DNA of 64,000 nt from an uncultured Bacteroidales bacterium (GCA_902779085.1 CACYZY010000010.1:40497-104496), one strand, 5' to 3'. Shown: positions 19,130 through 29,506, counted from the stretch's first letter. The notes: generated from the sequence alone by a model not told the origin. Translations and numbers: made by a program.

Positions 19130-19540
19130 ATGGGAGCAAGAAAGAAAATATCGGCTGAAAAGAGAAAAGAAGCCCTCAAGACTATGTATTTCGCCAAGCT
19201 GAACAATGTTCCTACATCTCCCCGCAAGATGCGTCTGGTAGCAGATATGATTCGCGGTATGGAGGTTAACAGAGCACTTGGCGTACTGAAGTTCTCTTCA
19301 AAGGAGCCCGCAGCTAAAGTTGAGAAACTGCTGCGTTCTGCTATTGCAAACTGGGAGCAGAAGAACGAGCGCAAAGCTGAAAGCGGAGAACTGTTCGTGA
19401 CCAAGATTTTTGTTGATGGTGGTATGACCCTCAAGCGTATGAGGCCAGCACCACAGGGTAGAGGATATAGAATCCGCAAGCGTTCTAACCATGTAACGCT
19501 GTTCGTGGGCTCTAAGGTTAATAACGAAGATCAAAATTAA
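19130..19540 (+). CDS. rplV: 50S ribosomal protein L22
   Basis: 136 residues, longer than the 110 of E. coli because of an N-terminal extension of about 15-20 residues ([20 protein letters not shown]). The tunnel-lining hairpin is recognisable ([20 protein letters not shown]), ending in [11 protein letters not shown]. Macrolide-resistance changes map to this loop in other species; nothing unusual is seen. Confidence 0.98.
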   Translation: MGARKKISAEKRKEALKTMYFAKLNNVPTSPRKMRLVADMIRGMEVNRALGVLKFSSKEPAAKVEKLLRSAIANWEQKNERKAESGELFVTKIFVDGGMTLKRMRPAPQGRGYRIRKRSNHVTLFVGSKVNNEDQN

Positions 19541-19545
19541 GGTTT

Positions 19546-20271
19546 ATGGGACAGAAAGTTAATCCGATAAGTAATCGTTTGGGAATCATCCGTGGATGGG
19601 ATTCTAATTGGTACGGTGGCAAGAACTATGGTGACCGTTTGTTGGAAGACAGCAAGATACGCAAGTATCTGAATGCTCGTCTGGCAAAGGCAAGCGTATC
19701 ACGCATCGTGATTGAACGTACACTGAAACTTGTTACAATTACAGTATGTACTTCACGTCCAGGTATTATCATTGGAAAAGGTGGTCAGGAAGTTGATAAG
19801 TTGAAAGAGGAATTGAAGAAGATCACTGACAAGGAGATCCAGATCAATATCTTTGAAGTACGCCGTCCAGAGTTGGATGCTGTTATCGTAGCTAACAACG
19901 TAGCTCGTCAGGTGGAAGGTAAGATCGCTTACCGTCGTGCCATCAAGATGGCTATCGCCAATACAATGCGCATGGGTGCTGAAGGTATCAAGATTCAGAT
20001 CTCAGGTCGTTTGAATGGTGCTGAAATGGCACGCTCTGAAATGTATAAGGAGGGTAGAACTCCTTTGCACACCTTCCGTGCAGACATTGACTACTGCTTG
20101 GCAGAGGCACTGACTAAGGTAGGTATCCAGGGTGTGAAAGTATGGATTTGCAGAGGAGAGGTTTACGGCAAGCGTGATTTGGCGCCTAACTTCACTCAGC
20201 CAAAGGATTCCGGTCGTGGCAACAATGGCAACGGCGGAAGAAACTTTAAGAGAAAAAAGAATAACCGCTAA
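19546..20271 (+). CDS. rpsC: 30S ribosomal protein S3
   Basis: 241 residues. Starts [20 protein letters not shown]; the KH domain shows the GxxG loop in [17 protein letters not shown]. The C-terminus is Gly/Asn/Lys-rich (about 220-241). It forms part of the mRNA entry channel, with helicase activity in E. coli. It starts 5 nt after rplV. Confidence 0.99.
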   Translation: MGQKVNPISNRLGIIRGWDSNWYGGKNYGDRLLEDSKIRKYLNARLAKASVSRIVIERTLKLVTITVCTSRPGIIIGKGGQEVDKLKEELKKITDKEIQINIFEVRRPELDAVIVANNVARQVEGKIAYRRAIKMAIANTMRMGAEGIKIQISGRLNGAEMARSEMYKEGRTPLHTFRADIDYCLAEALTKVGIQGVKVWICRGEVYGKRDLAPNFTQPKDSGRGNNGNGGRNFKRKKNNR

Positions 20272-20289
20272 TTTTGAAGTTTAGAAATT

Positions 20290-20727
20290 ATGTTACAACC
20301 AAAAAGAGTTAAATACAGAAGACCGCAAGATGGTCGTGGCCGTAAGGGCGATGCCCACAGAGGTACCACACTGGCATTCGGTTCTTTCGGTATTAAGGCA
20401 CTTGAGCGTAAGTGGATTACCGCTCAGCAGATTGAAGCTGCTCGTATTGCAGTAACAAGATATATGCAACGTCAAGGTCAGATCTGGATTCGTATATTCC
20501 CAGATAAGCCTATCACTCGTAAGCCTGCTGATGTGCGTATGGGTAAAGGTAAGGGTGATCCAGCAGGGTGGGTTGCACCAGTTACTCCAGGTAGAATCAT
20601 TATCGAGGCCGAGGGCGTTCCTTTCGATATAGCTAAGGAAGCTTTGCGTCTGGCTGCTCAGAAACTGCCTATCACAACGAAGTTCGTTGTAAGGCGTGAT
20701 TACGATTATCAGAATCAAAATGCGTAA
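20290..20727 (+). CDS. rplP: 50S ribosomal protein L16
   Basis: 145 residues. [20 protein letters not shown] at the start and [20 protein letters not shown], the conserved loop near the A site that carries the arginine hydroxylated in some bacteria. The S10-section order S3-L16-L29-S17 is standard. Confidence 0.99.
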   Translation: MLQPKRVKYRRPQDGRGRKGDAHRGTTLAFGSFGIKALERKWITAQQIEAARIAVTRYMQRQGQIWIRIFPDKPITRKPADVRMGKGKGDPAGWVAPVTPGRIIIEAEGVPFDIAKEALRLAAQKLPITTKFVVRRDYDYQNQNA

Positions 20728-20732
20728 AAGAT

Positions 20733-20927
20733 ATGAAGATAGCAGAAATTAGAGAATTAACTACCGCTGATCTGAAGGAAAGAGTGGAGACCGAGAAAGT
20801 GAAGTTGCACCAGATGATGTTGAATCATGCAATCTCTCCTCTGGAAGATCCTTCTCAGATCAAGAAATTACGCAAGACTATTGCACGCATGTTGACAATC
20901 CTGCGTGAAAGAGAACTTAACAATTAA
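20733..20927 (+). CDS. rpmC: 50S ribosomal protein L29
   Basis: 64 residues, two-helix protein: MKIAEIRELTTADLKERVET at the start and IKKLRKTIARMLTILRERE near the end. It lies near the tunnel exit next to L23. It starts 5 nt after rplP and its stop abuts the rpsQ start region. Confidence 0.98.
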   Translation: MKIAEIRELTTADLKERVETEKVKLHQMMLNHAISPLEDPSQIKKLRKTIARMLTILRERELNN

Positions 20928-20939
20928 TTGATGGCCTTG

Positions 20940-21197
20940 ATGGAAGCAAGAAATTTAAGAAAAGTGAGAACAGGGGTTGTCCTGAGCAATAAGATGGATA
21001 AGACTATCACTGTGGCTTCTAAGTTTAAAGTGAAGCACCCCTTGTATGGCAAGTTCGTCAGCAAGACGAAGAAGTATTACGCTCATGATGAAAAAAATGA
21101 GTGCAACATCGGTGATACCGTACGTATCATGGAAACTCGTCCGCTGAGCAAGCTGAAGAGATGGAGATTAGTAGAAATAACTGAAAGAGCTAAGTAA
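20940..21197 (+). CDS. rpsQ: 30S ribosomal protein S17
   Basis: 85 residues from ATG 20940 ([20 protein letters not shown]). In-frame alternatives are TTG 20928 and ATG 20931, which would add Met-Ala-Leu type residues; I prefer 20940 because the family usually begins with the MEARNLRK segment. The OB-fold signature [20 protein letters not shown] is intact. Confidence 0.95.
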   Translation: MEARNLRKVRTGVVLSNKMDKTITVASKFKVKHPLYGKFVSKTKKYYAHDEKNECNIGDTVRIMETRPLSKLKRWRLVEITERAK

Positions 21198-21199
21198 TT

Positions 21200-21565
21200 A
21201 TGATACAAGTAGAGACCAAACTTACTGTATGCGATAACAGTGGAGCACGTGAGGCTCTGTGCATTCGCGTTCTGGGTAGTACTGGGCGCCGTTATGCTTC
21301 TGTTGGTGACGTTATCGTTGTTGCCGTTCAGAATGTTATCCCTTCAAGTGATATTAAAAAAGGTGCAGTGTCAAAAGCTTTGATCGTGCGTACTAAGAAA
21401 GAAATTCGTCGTGCTGACGGTTCTTATATTCGCTTCGACGATAATGCTTGTGTGTTGTTGAATAATGCAGGCGAACTTCGCGGTAGCCGTATCTTCGGCC
21501 CTGTAGCCCGCGAGCTTCGTGCTACTAACATGAAAGTAGTCTCACTAGCTCCTGAAGTACTTTAA
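21200..21565 (+). CDS. rplN: 50S ribosomal protein L14
   Basis: 121 residues: [20 protein letters not shown] at the start and [13 protein letters not shown] near the end, both signatures of the family. It sits at the intersubunit bridge and is the target of the silencing factor RsfS in other bacteria. First gene of the spc section; it follows rpsQ by 2 nt, so S10 and spc genes are not separated here. Confidence 0.99.
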   Translation: MIQVETKLTVCDNSGAREALCIRVLGSTGRRYASVGDVIVVAVQNVIPSSDIKKGAVSKALIVRTKKEIRRADGSYIRFDDNACVLLNNAGELRGSRIFGPVARELRATNMKVVSLAPEVL

Positions 21566-21585
21566 TTTTTTAAAGTTTTACACTA

Positions 21586-21906
21586 ATGAGTAAATTGCAT
21601 ATTAAAAAGAACGATCAGGTTTATGTTAATGCCGGTGAAGATAAAGGCAAGACTGGTCGCGTGTTGAAGGTTCTTGTTAAGGAGAACCGTGCCATTGTTG
21701 AAGGTGTCAACATGGTTCAGAAGAGCACCAAGCCTAATGCAAAGAACCCTCAGGGTGGTTTTGTAAAGAAAGAGGCTCCTATTCATATTTCAAATTTGAA
21801 TCCTTTGGATCCTAAGACTGGCAAGCCTACTCGTATTGGTAGAAGATTGGGCGATAATGGTAAATTAGTTCGTTACGCTAAAAAATCAGGTGAGGAGATT
21901 AAGTGA
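21586..21906 (+). CDS. rplX: 50S ribosomal protein L24
   Basis: 106 residues with the KOW motif near the N-terminus ([20 protein letters not shown]). An assembly initiator of the 50S subunit. Its TGA stop overlaps the rplE ATG (TGATG), so translation is coupled. Confidence 0.98.
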   Translation: MSKLHIKKNDQVYVNAGEDKGKTGRVLKVLVKENRAIVEGVNMVQKSTKPNAKNPQGGFVKKEAPIHISNLNPLDPKTGKPTRIGRRLGDNGKLVRYAKKSGEEIK

Positions 21907-22457
21907 TGAGTAATACTGCAAGTTTAAAGAAAGAATATACTGAGCGTATCGCTCCTGTTTTGAAAGCTAAGTTCCAGTACACTTCTACAATGCAGATTCC
22001 TGTGTTGAAGAAAATTGTTGTAAACCAAGGTTTAGGTGGTGCTGTTGCTGATAAGAAGATTATTGACGATGCTATCAACGAGCTTACTGCCATCACTGGC
22101 CAGAAGGCTGTTGCAACCCTCTCTAAAAAGGATATCGCTAACTTCAAGTTGCGTAAAAAGATGCCTATCGGTGTAATGGTAACATTGCGTCGTGAGCGCA
22201 TGTATGAATTCCTTGAGAAGCTGATCCGTGTGGCTCTGCCTCGTATCCGTGATTTCAAGGGTATTGAAAGCAAACTGGATGGCCGTGGTAACTATTCACT
22301 GGGTATTCAGGAGCAGATTATTTTCCCAGAAATCAATATCGACAGCGTACAGTCTATCAAGGGTATGAACATTACGTTCGTCACTTCAGCCAATACCGAC
22401 GAAGAAGGATATGCTTTGTTGAAGGAATTCGGTTTACCTTTTAAGAATAAAGATTGA
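21906..22457 (+). CDS. rplE: 50S ribosomal protein L5
   Basis: 183 residues from ATG 21906, which overlaps the rplX stop; an in-frame GTG at 21903 is unlikely. Family signature: RLRDFKGI-like [18 protein letters not shown] and [12 protein letters not shown]. It binds 5S rRNA and contacts P-site tRNA. Confidence 0.98.
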   Translation: MSNTASLKKEYTERIAPVLKAKFQYTSTMQIPVLKKIVVNQGLGGAVADKKIIDDAINELTAITGQKAVATLSKKDIANFKLRKKMPIGVMVTLRRERMYEFLEKLIRVALPRIRDFKGIESKLDGRGNYSLGIQEQIIFPEINIDSVQSIKGMNITFVTSANTDEEGYALLKEFGLPFKNKD

Positions 22458-22463
22458 TATATT

Positions 22464-22763
22464 ATGGCAAAAGAATCAATGAAGGCACGTGAGGTAAAAC
22501 GTGCGAAACTTGTAGCAAAATATGCCGCTAAAAGAGCAGCCCTGAAGGAAATCGTGAGAAAAGGTGAACCTGCTGATGCTTACGAAGCAGCTCAGAAACT
22601 GCAGGCTATTCCAAAGAATGCCAACCCAATCCGCTTGCACAACCGTTGCAAGATGAGTGGTCGCCCAAAAGGATATCTCCGTCAGTTTGGCATTTCAAGA
22701 ATTGCATTCCGTGAGATGGCTTCAAACGGTTTGATTCCTGGCGTACATAAGGCAAGCTGGTAA
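22464..22763 (+). CDS. rpsN: 30S ribosomal protein S14 (zinc-free long form)
   Basis: 99 residues, the long form. The zinc ribbon (two CxxC pairs) of the short form is absent; only one Cys remains in [17 protein letters not shown]. The C-terminal signature [18 protein letters not shown] is intact. Long zinc-independent S14 as the sole spc-operon copy means the ribosome's zinc load is reduced. Confidence 0.98.
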   Translation: MAKESMKAREVKRAKLVAKYAAKRAALKEIVRKGEPADAYEAAQKLQAIPKNANPIRLHNRCKMSGRPKGYLRQFGISRIAFREMASNGLIPGVHKASW

Positions 22764-22817
22764 AAGTAATGTTTAAATATTGTCAGGGTAGTCCTGATTA
22801 ATTTAATTATTTATTAT

Positions 22818-23213
22818 ATGACAGATCCAATAGCAGATTATTTGACGAGGTTAAGAAACGCTATTCAGGCAAAGCACAGAGTAGTGGAGATTCCTGCCTC
22901 AAATTTGAAAAAAGAAATCACTAAGATTCTTTTTGACAAGGGCTACATTCTTAATTATAAGTTTGTAGAAGACGGTCCTCAGGGCACCATCAAGGTAGCG
23001 CTGAAGTATGACCCAGTGAATAAAGTGAACGCAATCAAGAAGCTCATCCGCGTGTCTTCTCCTGGTTTGCGTAAGTACACTGGTTATAAAGAGATGCCAA
23101 GAGTTATCAATGGCTTGGGTATTGCTATTCTTTCAACATCTAAAGGTGTGATGACAGACAAAGAAGCTGCCGAGCTGAAGATTGGTGGCGAAGTGTTGTG
23201 TTACATTTATTAA
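22818..23213 (+). CDS. rpsH: 30S ribosomal protein S8
   Basis: 131 residues. Starts MTDPIADYLTRLRNAIQAKH; the C-terminal signature STSKGVMTDKEAAELKIGGE is complete. It binds 16S helix 21 and in E. coli autoregulates the spc operon. A 54-nt gap separates it from rpsN, and TAGGAGGA lies directly after its stop, before rplF. Confidence 0.99.
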   Translation: MTDPIADYLTRLRNAIQAKHRVVEIPASNLKKEITKILFDKGYILNYKFVEDGPQGTIKVALKYDPVNKVNAIKKLIRVSSPGLRKYTGYKEMPRVINGLGIAILSTSKGVMTDKEAAELKIGGEVLCYIY

Positions 23214-23227
23214 TAGGAGGATTTAGC

Positions 23228-23797
23228 ATGTCTAGAATAGGAAAATTACCCATTAACATTCCTGCTGGAGTTACAGTTAACTTCAAGGATGACGTAGTTA
23301 CCGTAAAGGGACCAAAGGGCGAATTGAGCCAGTATGTTAATCCTGCTATCAAGGTTACTATCGAGGATGGCCATATTTCATTTGTTGAAAATGAAGAAAC
23401 CATGCAGGACGATCCTAAGCAGCGCCATGCATTCCATGGTTTGTACCGTGCGTTGATTAACAATATGGTGATTGGTGTATCTGAGGGATATAAGAAAGAA
23501 CTTGAGTTGGTAGGTGTTGGTTACCGTGTTTCTAATCAGGGCAACATCATAGAGTTGGCTTTGGGTTATACACACCCAATCTTCATTCAGTTACCTCCTG
23601 AGGTAAAGGTGGAGACAAAGTCAGAAAGAAACAAGAATCCTCTGATTTTGTTAGAGTCATGTGACAAGCAGCTCCTTGGTCAGATTTGCGCTAAGATTCG
23701 TTCTTTCCGTAAGCCTGAACCTTACAAAGGAAAAGGCATTAAGTTTGTTGGTGAAATCATTCGCAGGAAGTCTGGTAAGGCTGCTGGTGCGAAATAA
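23228..23797 (+). CDS. rplF: 50S ribosomal protein L6
   Basis: 189 residues from ATG 23228 (MSRIGKLPINIPAGV). A longer in-frame start at 23198 lies inside rpsH and is rejected. A strong AGGAGG lies 8 nt before the ATG. Family signature near the C-terminus: RSFRKPEPYKGKGIKFVGE. Confidence 0.98.
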   Translation: MSRIGKLPINIPAGVTVNFKDDVVTVKGPKGELSQYVNPAIKVTIEDGHISFVENEETMQDDPKQRHAFHGLYRALINNMVIGVSEGYKKELELVGVGYRVSNQGNIIELALGYTHPIFIQLPPEVKVETKSERNKNPLILLESCDKQLLGQICAKIRSFRKPEPYKGKGIKFVGEIIRRKSGKAAGAK

Positions 23798-23816
23798 CAT
23801 TTAAATTGTATATATC

Positions 23817-24161
23817 ATGACAGCAAAGATAGAAAGACGAATTAAGATCAAATATAGAGTACGTAATAAGGTCTCTGGCACAGCAGAAAGACCACGTATG
23901 ACCGTATTCAGAAGCAATAAGCAGATCTATGTGCAGTTGATTGACGATTTAACTGGTAAGACACTGGCTGCTGCTTCATCTCTTGGCATGACTGAGAAAA
24001 TGCCAAAGAAGGAACAGGCTGCCAAGGTAGGTGATCTGATTGCTAAGAAGGCTCAGGAAGCTGGCATTACGACAGTAGTTTTCGACCGTAATGGTTACTT
24101 ATATCATGGTAGAGTTAAAGAAGTGGCTGATGCTGCACGTAACGGTGGACTTAAATTTTAA
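23817..24161 (+). CDS. rplR: 50S ribosomal protein L18
   Basis: 114 residues: basic N-terminus ([20 protein letters not shown]), [20 protein letters not shown], and [20 protein letters not shown] at the end. It binds 5S rRNA with L5. It starts 19 nt after rplF and is followed by rpsE after 5 nt. Confidence 0.98.
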   Translation: MTAKIERRIKIKYRVRNKVSGTAERPRMTVFRSNKQIYVQLIDDLTGKTLAAASSLGMTEKMPKKEQAAKVGDLIAKKAQEAGITTVVFDRNGYLYHGRVKEVADAARNGGLKF

Positions 24162-24166
24162 TCATT

Positions 24167-24682
24167 ATGGCAGAATTAAATAGAGTAAAAGTTTCTAGCG
24201 ATACAGAGCTGAAAGATAGATTGGTTGCAATTAATCGTGTAACCAAGGTAACCAAGGGTGGTAGAACCTTCACTTTTGCTGCCATTGTGGTGGTTGGTAA
24301 TGAAGATGGCGTTATTGGCTACGGTTTAGGTAAGGCCAGTGAAGTTACTACTGCAATTGCTAAAGGTGTTGAATCTGCAAAGAAGAACTTGGTAAAAGTT
24401 CCAGTATATAAAGGAACAGTTCCTCATGAGCAAACAGCTAAGTTTGGTGGTGCCGAGGTATTCATCAAGCCTGCATCTCAGGGTACTGGTGTTGTGGCTG
24501 GTGGTGCTATGCGTGCTGTTTTGGAGAGCGTAGGTATTACTGACGTGCTGGCTAAGTCAAAGGGATCTTCTAACCCTCACAACTTAGTAAAAGCAACCAT
24601 TAAGGCACTGAGCGAGATGCGTGATGCTTACATGGTAGCTCAGAATAGAGGCGTAAGTATGGAAAAAGTATTTAAAGGATAA
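24167..24682 (+). CDS. rpsE: 30S ribosomal protein S5
   Basis: 171 residues. The S5 N-domain signature [20 protein letters not shown] and the C-domain segment [18 protein letters not shown] are present. It takes part in decoding fidelity and the mRNA entry channel. The stop overlaps the run-up to a strong AAAGGAGG site for rpmD. Confidence 0.99.
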   Translation: MAELNRVKVSSDTELKDRLVAINRVTKVTKGGRTFTFAAIVVVGNEDGVIGYGLGKASEVTTAIAKGVESAKKNLVKVPVYKGTVPHEQTAKFGGAEVFIKPASQGTGVVAGGAMRAVLESVGITDVLAKSKGSSNPHNLVKATIKALSEMRDAYMVAQNRGVSMEKVFKG

Positions 24683-24693
24683 AGGAGGATAAC

Positions 24694-24870
24694 ATGTCAA
24701 CAATTAAGATTAAACAGACTAAGAGTAGAATCGGTGCTCCTAAGAACCAGAAAAGAATCCTTGATTCTCTGGGTCTGCACAAGTTGAATCATACTGTTGA
24801 GCACGAAGATAACCCTTCTATCCGTGGTATGGTAGAAAAAGTGAAGCACTTGGTTACCATCGTTAAGTAA
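24694..24870 (+). CDS. rpmD: 50S ribosomal protein L30
   Basis: 58 residues: [20 protein letters not shown], then [20 protein letters not shown] and ending [10 protein letters not shown], the full-length bacterial L30. It sits between rpsE and rplO in the expected place. AAAGGAGG lies about 6 nt before the ATG, a strong Shine-Dalgarno-like site that is unusual in this phylum. Confidence 0.97.
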   Translation: MSTIKIKQTKSRIGAPKNQKRILDSLGLHKLNHTVEHEDNPSIRGMVEKVKHLVTIVK

Positions 24871-24901
24871 TTTAGTTGTAGAATATAAAAAGAATTACAA
24901 T

Positions 24902-25348
24902 ATGGATTTAAGTAATTTGAAACCTGCTGCAGGATCTACTTCTTCAAGAAAGAGAATCGGTCGTGGCCCTGGATCTGGTTTAGGCGGCACTTCAACAAGA
25001 GGTACCAAAGGTGCTAAGTCAAGATCAGGCTATAAGAAGAAAATCGGTTTTGAAGGTGGTCAGATGCCTCTTCAGCGCCGTGTCCCAAAGTTTGGCTTTA
25101 AGAACATTAACCGTGTAGAATATAAAGCTATCAACCTGGATACAATTCAAGCGCTTGCTGAAACGAAGAATTTGCAGACTGTTGGTATCAATGAATTGGT
25201 GAACGCAGGATTTGTTTCTTCAAAGCAGTTGGTAAAAGTATTAGGTAAAGGAACCCTGACCGCTAAGGTCGAAGTAGCTGCTCACGCTTTCTCAAAGACT
25301 GCTGAGGCTGCTATCGAGGCTGCTGGTGGCAAGGTAGTAAAACTCTGA
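24902..25348 (+). CDS. rplO: 50S ribosomal protein L15
   Basis: 148 residues. Gly/Arg-rich N-terminus ([19 protein letters not shown]) and the [17 protein letters not shown] signature. A late 50S assembly protein. It is followed after 4 nt by secY, the usual order. Confidence 0.99.
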   Translation: MDLSNLKPAAGSTSSRKRIGRGPGSGLGGTSTRGTKGAKSRSGYKKKIGFEGGQMPLQRRVPKFGFKNINRVEYKAINLDTIQALAETKNLQTVGINELVNAGFVSSKQLVKVLGKGTLTAKVEVAAHAFSKTAEAAIEAAGGKVVKL

Positions 25349-25352
25349 TTCG

Positions 25353-26696
25353 ATGAGAAAAGCTATTGAAACATTAAAGAATATATGGAAGATCGAGGAT
25401 CTGAGACAAAGGATCCTCATCACCGTATTGTTTGTAGCAATATACCGTTTCGGTTCTTATGTAGTATTGCCAGGTATCAATCCTTCAATGCTAACACAGT
25501 TGCGTGAACAAACAAGTGAGGGCCTTTTAGCCTTGTTAAACATGTTTTCCGGTGGAGCTTTTTCTAATGCATCTATCTTTGCATTAGGAATTATGCCCTA
25601 CATCTCAGCCTCTATCGTTATCCAATTGTTGGGTATCGCAGTTCCTTATTTCCAGAAACTGCAGCGTGAGGGTGAGAGTGGTAGAAGAAAGATGAATCAG
25701 TATACAAGATATTTGACTATCTTCATCCTGCTGATTCAAGGTCCTTCTTACCTGCTCAACCTGAAATATCAGGCTGGTCCATCCTTAAATGCTTCATTAG
25801 ATTGGACTCTGTTTATGTTTACTTCAACCATCATCTTGGCTGCCGGTAGTATGTTTATCCTCTGGCTGGGTGAGAGAATCACTGATAAGGGTGTGGGTAA
25901 TGGTATTTCATTCATCATCTTGATTGGTATCATCGCTCGTCTGCCTCAAGCATTCTTCCAGGAAGTCGTTTCTCGTATTACTGACAAGACCGGTGGTTTG
26001 GTTATGTTCTTGATTGAGATTGTCATTCTGCTGATAGTGACAGCCTTGGCAATTCTTTTAGTTCAAGGTGTAAGAAAAGTTCCTGTACAGTATGCAAAGA
26101 AAGTTGTTGGCAACAAGCAGGTAGGTGGTGCACGTCAGTATATCCCTCTGAAGGTTAATGCTGCCAATGTAATGCCTATTATCTTTGCTCAGGCTATCAT
26201 GTTCATTCCAATCTCTTTGATTGGTTTTACAGACCTGAACAATTCAAGCAGTTTCCTGCGTTCGCTGACTGACTCTACTAGCTTTTGGTACAATTTTATT
26301 TTCGCAATCTTGAACATACTGTTTACTTACTTTTATACTGCTATTACGATTAACCCCACTCAGATGGCAGAGGATATGAAGAGAAACAATGGCTTTATTC
26401 CTGGTGTTAAGCCAGGTAAGAAGACAGCTGACTATATCGATGATATTATGTCACGCATCACTTTGCCAGGTGCTCTCTTCCTGACTTTCATAGCTATCAT
26501 GCCTGCTTTCGCTGGCTTGTTTGGTGTGCAGAATGAGTTTGCTCACTTCTTCGGAGGTACTTCATTGCTGATTACCGTGGGTGTGGTACTTGACACGTTA
26601 CAGCAGATTGAAAGCCATTTGCTGATGAGGCACTATGATGGCTTGCTCAAGTCTGGTCGTATCAAAGGTCGTAGTGCTGGCATTGCAGCTTATTAA
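25353..26696 (+). CDS. secY: Protein translocase subunit SecY
   Basis: 447 residues, about ten transmembrane helices. Channel signature GIMPYISASIVIQLL (plug/TM2 region) and the cytoplasmic loop with TRYLTIFILLIQG. C-terminal helix ends with GRIKGRSAG. It forms the Sec protein-conducting channel in the inner membrane. The location inside the spc section, before infA, is typical. Confidence 0.99.
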   Translation: MRKAIETLKNIWKIEDLRQRILITVLFVAIYRFGSYVVLPGINPSMLTQLREQTSEGLLALLNMFSGGAFSNASIFALGIMPYISASIVIQLLGIAVPYFQKLQREGESGRRKMNQYTRYLTIFILLIQGPSYLLNLKYQAGPSLNASLDWTLFMFTSTIILAAGSMFILWLGERITDKGVGNGISFIILIGIIARLPQAFFQEVVSRITDKTGGLVMFLIEIVILLIVTALAILLVQGVRKVPVQYAKKVVGNKQVGGARQYIPLKVNAANVMPIIFAQAIMFIPISLIGFTDLNNSSSFLRSLTDSTSFWYNFIFAILNILFTYFYTAITINPTQMAEDMKRNNGFIPGVKPGKKTADYIDDIMSRITLPGALFLTFIAIMPAFAGLFGVQNEFAHFFGGTSLLITVGVVLDTLQQIESHLLMRHYDGLLKSGRIKGRSAGIAAY

Positions 26697-26708
26697 ATTC
26701 TCTGATTT

Positions 26709-26927
26709 ATGGCAAAACAGTCAGCGATAGAACAGGATGGAGTAATTGTTGAGGCATTGTCTAATGCAATGTTTCGAGTAGAATTGACTAATGGGCATGA
26801 AATAACCGCTCATATCTCTGGTAAGATGCGTATGCACTATATTAAAATTTTACCAGGTGATAAGGTGAGGGTTGAGATGTCTCCTTATGATTTGTCAAAA
26901 GGTAGAATTTCATTTAGATATAAATAA
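26709..26927 (+). CDS. infA: Translation initiation factor IF-1
   Basis: 72 residues, a single OB fold: [20 protein letters not shown] and [19 protein letters not shown]. It binds the ribosomal A site during initiation. It sits between secY and rpmJ, as in many Gram-positive and Bacteroidota genomes. Confidence 0.98.
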   Translation: MAKQSAIEQDGVIVEALSNAMFRVELTNGHEITAHISGKMRMHYIKILPGDKVRVEMSPYDLSKGRISFRYK

Positions 26928-26933
26928 TTAGAT

Positions 26934-27050
26934 ATGAAAGTTAGAGTATCCTTAAAGAAGCGTACGCCAGACTGTAAGATTGTGCGTCGTCGTGGCGTTC
27001 TTTATGTAATAAATAAGAAGAATCCTAAGTATAAACAGCGTCAAGGATAA
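26934..27050 (+). CDS. rpmJ: 50S ribosomal protein L36 (zinc-free form)
   Basis: 38 residues: [20 protein letters not shown] with the usual ending PKYKQRQG. Of the four zinc ligands of the zinc-binding form only C14 remains; positions 11, 27 and 33 are Thr, Asn and Tyr. This is the C-minus form. It starts 6 nt after infA. Confidence 0.96.
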   Translation: MKVRVSLKKRTPDCKIVRRRGVLYVINKKNPKYKQRQG

Positions 27051-27056
27051 TATTAT

Positions 27057-27064
27057 TATTTTTG
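27057..27064 (+). promoter_or_regulatory. Possible internal promoter before rpsM
   Basis: TATTTTTG matches the -7 consensus in the 33-nt rpmJ-rpsM gap, but no TTTG is visible about 20 bp upstream. It may give extra transcription of the alpha section. Confidence 0.35.
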
Positions 27065-27083
27065 CAAAGAAATAATTAAGTAT

Positions 27084-27464
27084 ATGGCTATAAGAATAGT
27101 TGGTGTAGATTTGCCTCAGAATAAGAGAGGCGAAATAGCGTTGACCTATATTTTTGGAATAGGTCGCAGTAGTTCAGCAAAAATCTTGGAAGGTGCAGGT
27201 GTTGACAAAGACCTGAAGGTAAAAGACTGGACTGATGATCAGGCTGCAAAGATTCGTGAGATCATAGCAGCAAACTACAAGGTGGAAGGTGATCTTCGCT
27301 CAGAAGTACAAATGAACATCAAGCGCCTGATGGATATCGGTTGCTATCGTGGTGTTCGTCACCGTTTGGGTCTTCCTGTTCGTGGTCAGAGTACAAAGAA
27401 CAATGCTCGTACACGTAAGGGTAGAAAGAAGACAGTTGCTAACAAGAAAAAGGCTACTAAATAA
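27084..27464 (+). CDS. rpsM: 30S ribosomal protein S13
   Basis: 126 residues: [20 protein letters not shown] at the start, [17 protein letters not shown] (family signature) and a basic tail. It bridges 30S and 50S and contacts P-site tRNA. First gene of the alpha section, followed by rpsK after 10 nt. Confidence 0.99.
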   Translation: MAIRIVGVDLPQNKRGEIALTYIFGIGRSSSAKILEGAGVDKDLKVKDWTDDQAAKIREIIAANYKVEGDLRSEVQMNIKRLMDIGCYRGVRHRLGLPVRGQSTKNNARTRKGRKKTVANKKKATK

Positions 27465-27474
27465 TTAATTTGAT

Positions 27475-27864
27475 ATGGCAAAAAAACAAGTTGTAGCAAA
27501 AAAGAAAGTTGTGAAGGTTGACGCGATGGGTCAGTTGCATGTTCACTCTTCATTCAACAACATTATCGTCTCATTGGCAAATAGCGAAGGTCAGATTATC
27601 TCATGGTCTTCTGCAGGTAAGATGGGATTCAGAGGCTCTAAGAAGAACACTCCTTACGCAGCTCAAATGGCAGCTCAGGATTGTGCAAAGGTTGCTTATG
27701 ACCTCGGTTTAAGAAAGGTAAAGGCTTATGTAAAGGGCCCAGGTAACGGTCGTGAGTCTGCTATCCGTACTATCCACGGTGCAGGTATTGAAGTTACTGA
27801 AATTATCGATGTAACTCCATTGCCACATAACGGTTGCCGTCCTCCTAAGAGACGTAGAGTATAA
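27475..27864 (+). CDS. rpsK: 30S ribosomal protein S11
   Basis: 129 residues. Basic N-terminus, then [20 protein letters not shown] and the C-terminal signature [18 protein letters not shown]. It lies on the 30S platform near the E-site codon. Confidence 0.99.
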   Translation: MAKKQVVAKKKVVKVDAMGQLHVHSSFNNIIVSLANSEGQIISWSSAGKMGFRGSKKNTPYAAQMAAQDCAKVAYDLGLRKVKAYVKGPGNGRESAIRTIHGAGIEVTEIIDVTPLPHNGCRPPKRRRV

Positions 27865-27897
27865 TTGATTATTGATTTGATTTAAAATTGAGATAAA

Positions 27898-28500
27898 ATG
27901 GCTAGATATACTGGACCAAAAACAAGAATCGCTCGTAAGTTTGGAGAGCCTATTTACGGCCCTGATAAAGTTCTTGCAAAGAGGACAAACCCTCCTGGAC
28001 AGCATGGCGCTTCACGCAAGAAGACTTCTGAATACGGTATTCAGTTACGCGAGAAACAAAAAGCAAAATACACTTATGGTGTGCTGGAAAGACAGTTCCG
28101 TAACATGTTTGAGAAAGCAGCCAAAAAGAAGGGTATTACAGGTGAGATCCTTTTGCAGATGTTGGAGTGCCGCCTAGACAATGTAGTATATCGTCTTGGT
28201 ATTGCACGTACTCGTGACGCTGCTCGTCAGCTCGTCAGCCACCGTCATATCGTTGTCGATGGTGAGGTAGTAGGTATTCCTTCATATCAGGTAAAGCCTG
28301 GTCAGTTGGTTGGTGTTCGCGAGCGCTCTAAGTCTCTCGAGGTTATTGCCGACTCATTGGCTGGTTTCAACCACAGTAAGTATCCTTGGTTTGAGTGGGA
28401 TGAGGCTACTAAGGCAGGCAAAATGCTTCATGTTCCTGAGAGAGCTGACATTCCTGAGAATATCAAGGAACAGTTGATCGTAGAGTTGTATTCTAAATAA
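27898..28500 (+). CDS. rpsD: 30S ribosomal protein S4
   Basis: 200 residues. Starts [20 protein letters not shown] without the N-terminal zinc cysteines of some homologues; S4 domain [20 protein letters not shown] and the [13 protein letters not shown] segment follow. It initiates 30S assembly, and in E. coli represses the alpha operon. It is followed by rpoA after 10 nt. Confidence 0.99.
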   Translation: MARYTGPKTRIARKFGEPIYGPDKVLAKRTNPPGQHGASRKKTSEYGIQLREKQKAKYTYGVLERQFRNMFEKAAKKKGITGEILLQMLECRLDNVVYRLGIARTRDAARQLVSHRHIVVDGEVVGIPSYQVKPGQLVGVRERSKSLEVIADSLAGFNHSKYPWFEWDEATKAGKMLHVPERADIPENIKEQLIVELYSK

Positions 28501-28510
28501 TAATTATTTC

Positions 28511-29503
28511 ATGTCGATATTAGCATTTCAAAAACCTGAAAAAGTTCTGATGTTGGAAGCTGACGCCAAGCACGGAAAGTTTGAGTTCCGTCCTTTGGAA
28601 CCAGGCTTTGGTATAACCATTGGTAATGCCCTGCGCCGCATCCTGCTTTCTTCATTAGAGGGCTTTGCTATTACTACCGTTAAGATTGACGGAGTTGAGC
28701 ATGAATTCTCAAGCGTTCCTGGTGTTAGAGAAGATGTTACCAACATTATCCTCAACCTGAAGCAAGTGAGATTTAAGCAAGTAGTTGAAGAATATGAAAC
28801 TGAGAAAGTAAAGATTTCTATTGAGAATTCTGCTGTATTTAAGGCAGGTGACATCGGCAAGTATTTGTCTGGATTTGAAGTGTTAAATCCCGAATTAGTT
28901 ATTTGTCATTTAGAGGCTAAGGCTACGATGCAGATGGAGCTGACCATTAACAAAGGCCGTGGATATGTCCCCGCAGAGGAGAATCAGATCTACTGCAACG
29001 ATGTTAATGTGATTGCTATCGATTCGATTTACACCCCTATCCGCAATGTCAAATATACTGTCGATCCCTTCCGTGTAGAGCAGAAGACCGACTTCGACAA
29101 GTTGACACTTGAGATTGAAACTGATGGTTCCATACACCCGAAGGATGCTTTGAAAGAAGCAGCTAAGATACTCATATATCACTTCATGTTGTTCTCTGAC
29201 GAAAAGATTACGCTGGAGGCATCTGATGCCGATAGTAATGAGGAATTTGATGAAGAAGTTCTGCATATGCGTCAATTGTTGAAGACCAAGCTTGTTGATA
29301 TGGATCTCTCTGTACGTGCCCTCAATTGCTTGAAGGCAGCTGACGTAGAGACCCTCGGCGACCTGGTACAATACAATAAGACTGACCTGTTGAAGTTCAG
29401 AAACTTCGGTAAGAAATCGCTCACTGAGCTTGATGATTTGCTCGCGAGTCTGAATCTGTCGTTTGGAATGGATATTTCTAAGTATAAATTAGATAAAGAA
29501 TAA
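28511..29503 (+). CDS. rpoA: DNA-directed RNA polymerase subunit alpha
   Basis: 330 residues. N-terminal dimerisation domain with [20 protein letters not shown] and the [14 protein letters not shown] segment; a linker (about 232-250, acidic) leads to the alpha-CTD with [17 protein letters not shown] and [19 protein letters not shown]. The CTD can bind UP elements and activators. Confidence 0.99.
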   Translation: MSILAFQKPEKVLMLEADAKHGKFEFRPLEPGFGITIGNALRRILLSSLEGFAITTVKIDGVEHEFSSVPGVREDVTNIILNLKQVRFKQVVEEYETEKVKISIENSAVFKAGDIGKYLSGFEVLNPELVICHLEAKATMQMELTINKGRGYVPAEENQIYCNDVNVIAIDSIYTPIRNVKYTVDPFRVEQKTDFDKLTLEIETDGSIHPKDALKEAAKILIYHFMLFSDEKITLEASDADSNEEFDEEVLHMRQLLKTKLVDMDLSVRALNCLKAADVETLGDLVQYNKTDLLKFRNFGKKSLTELDDLLASLNLSFGMDISKYKLDKE

Positions 29504-29506
29504 AAA

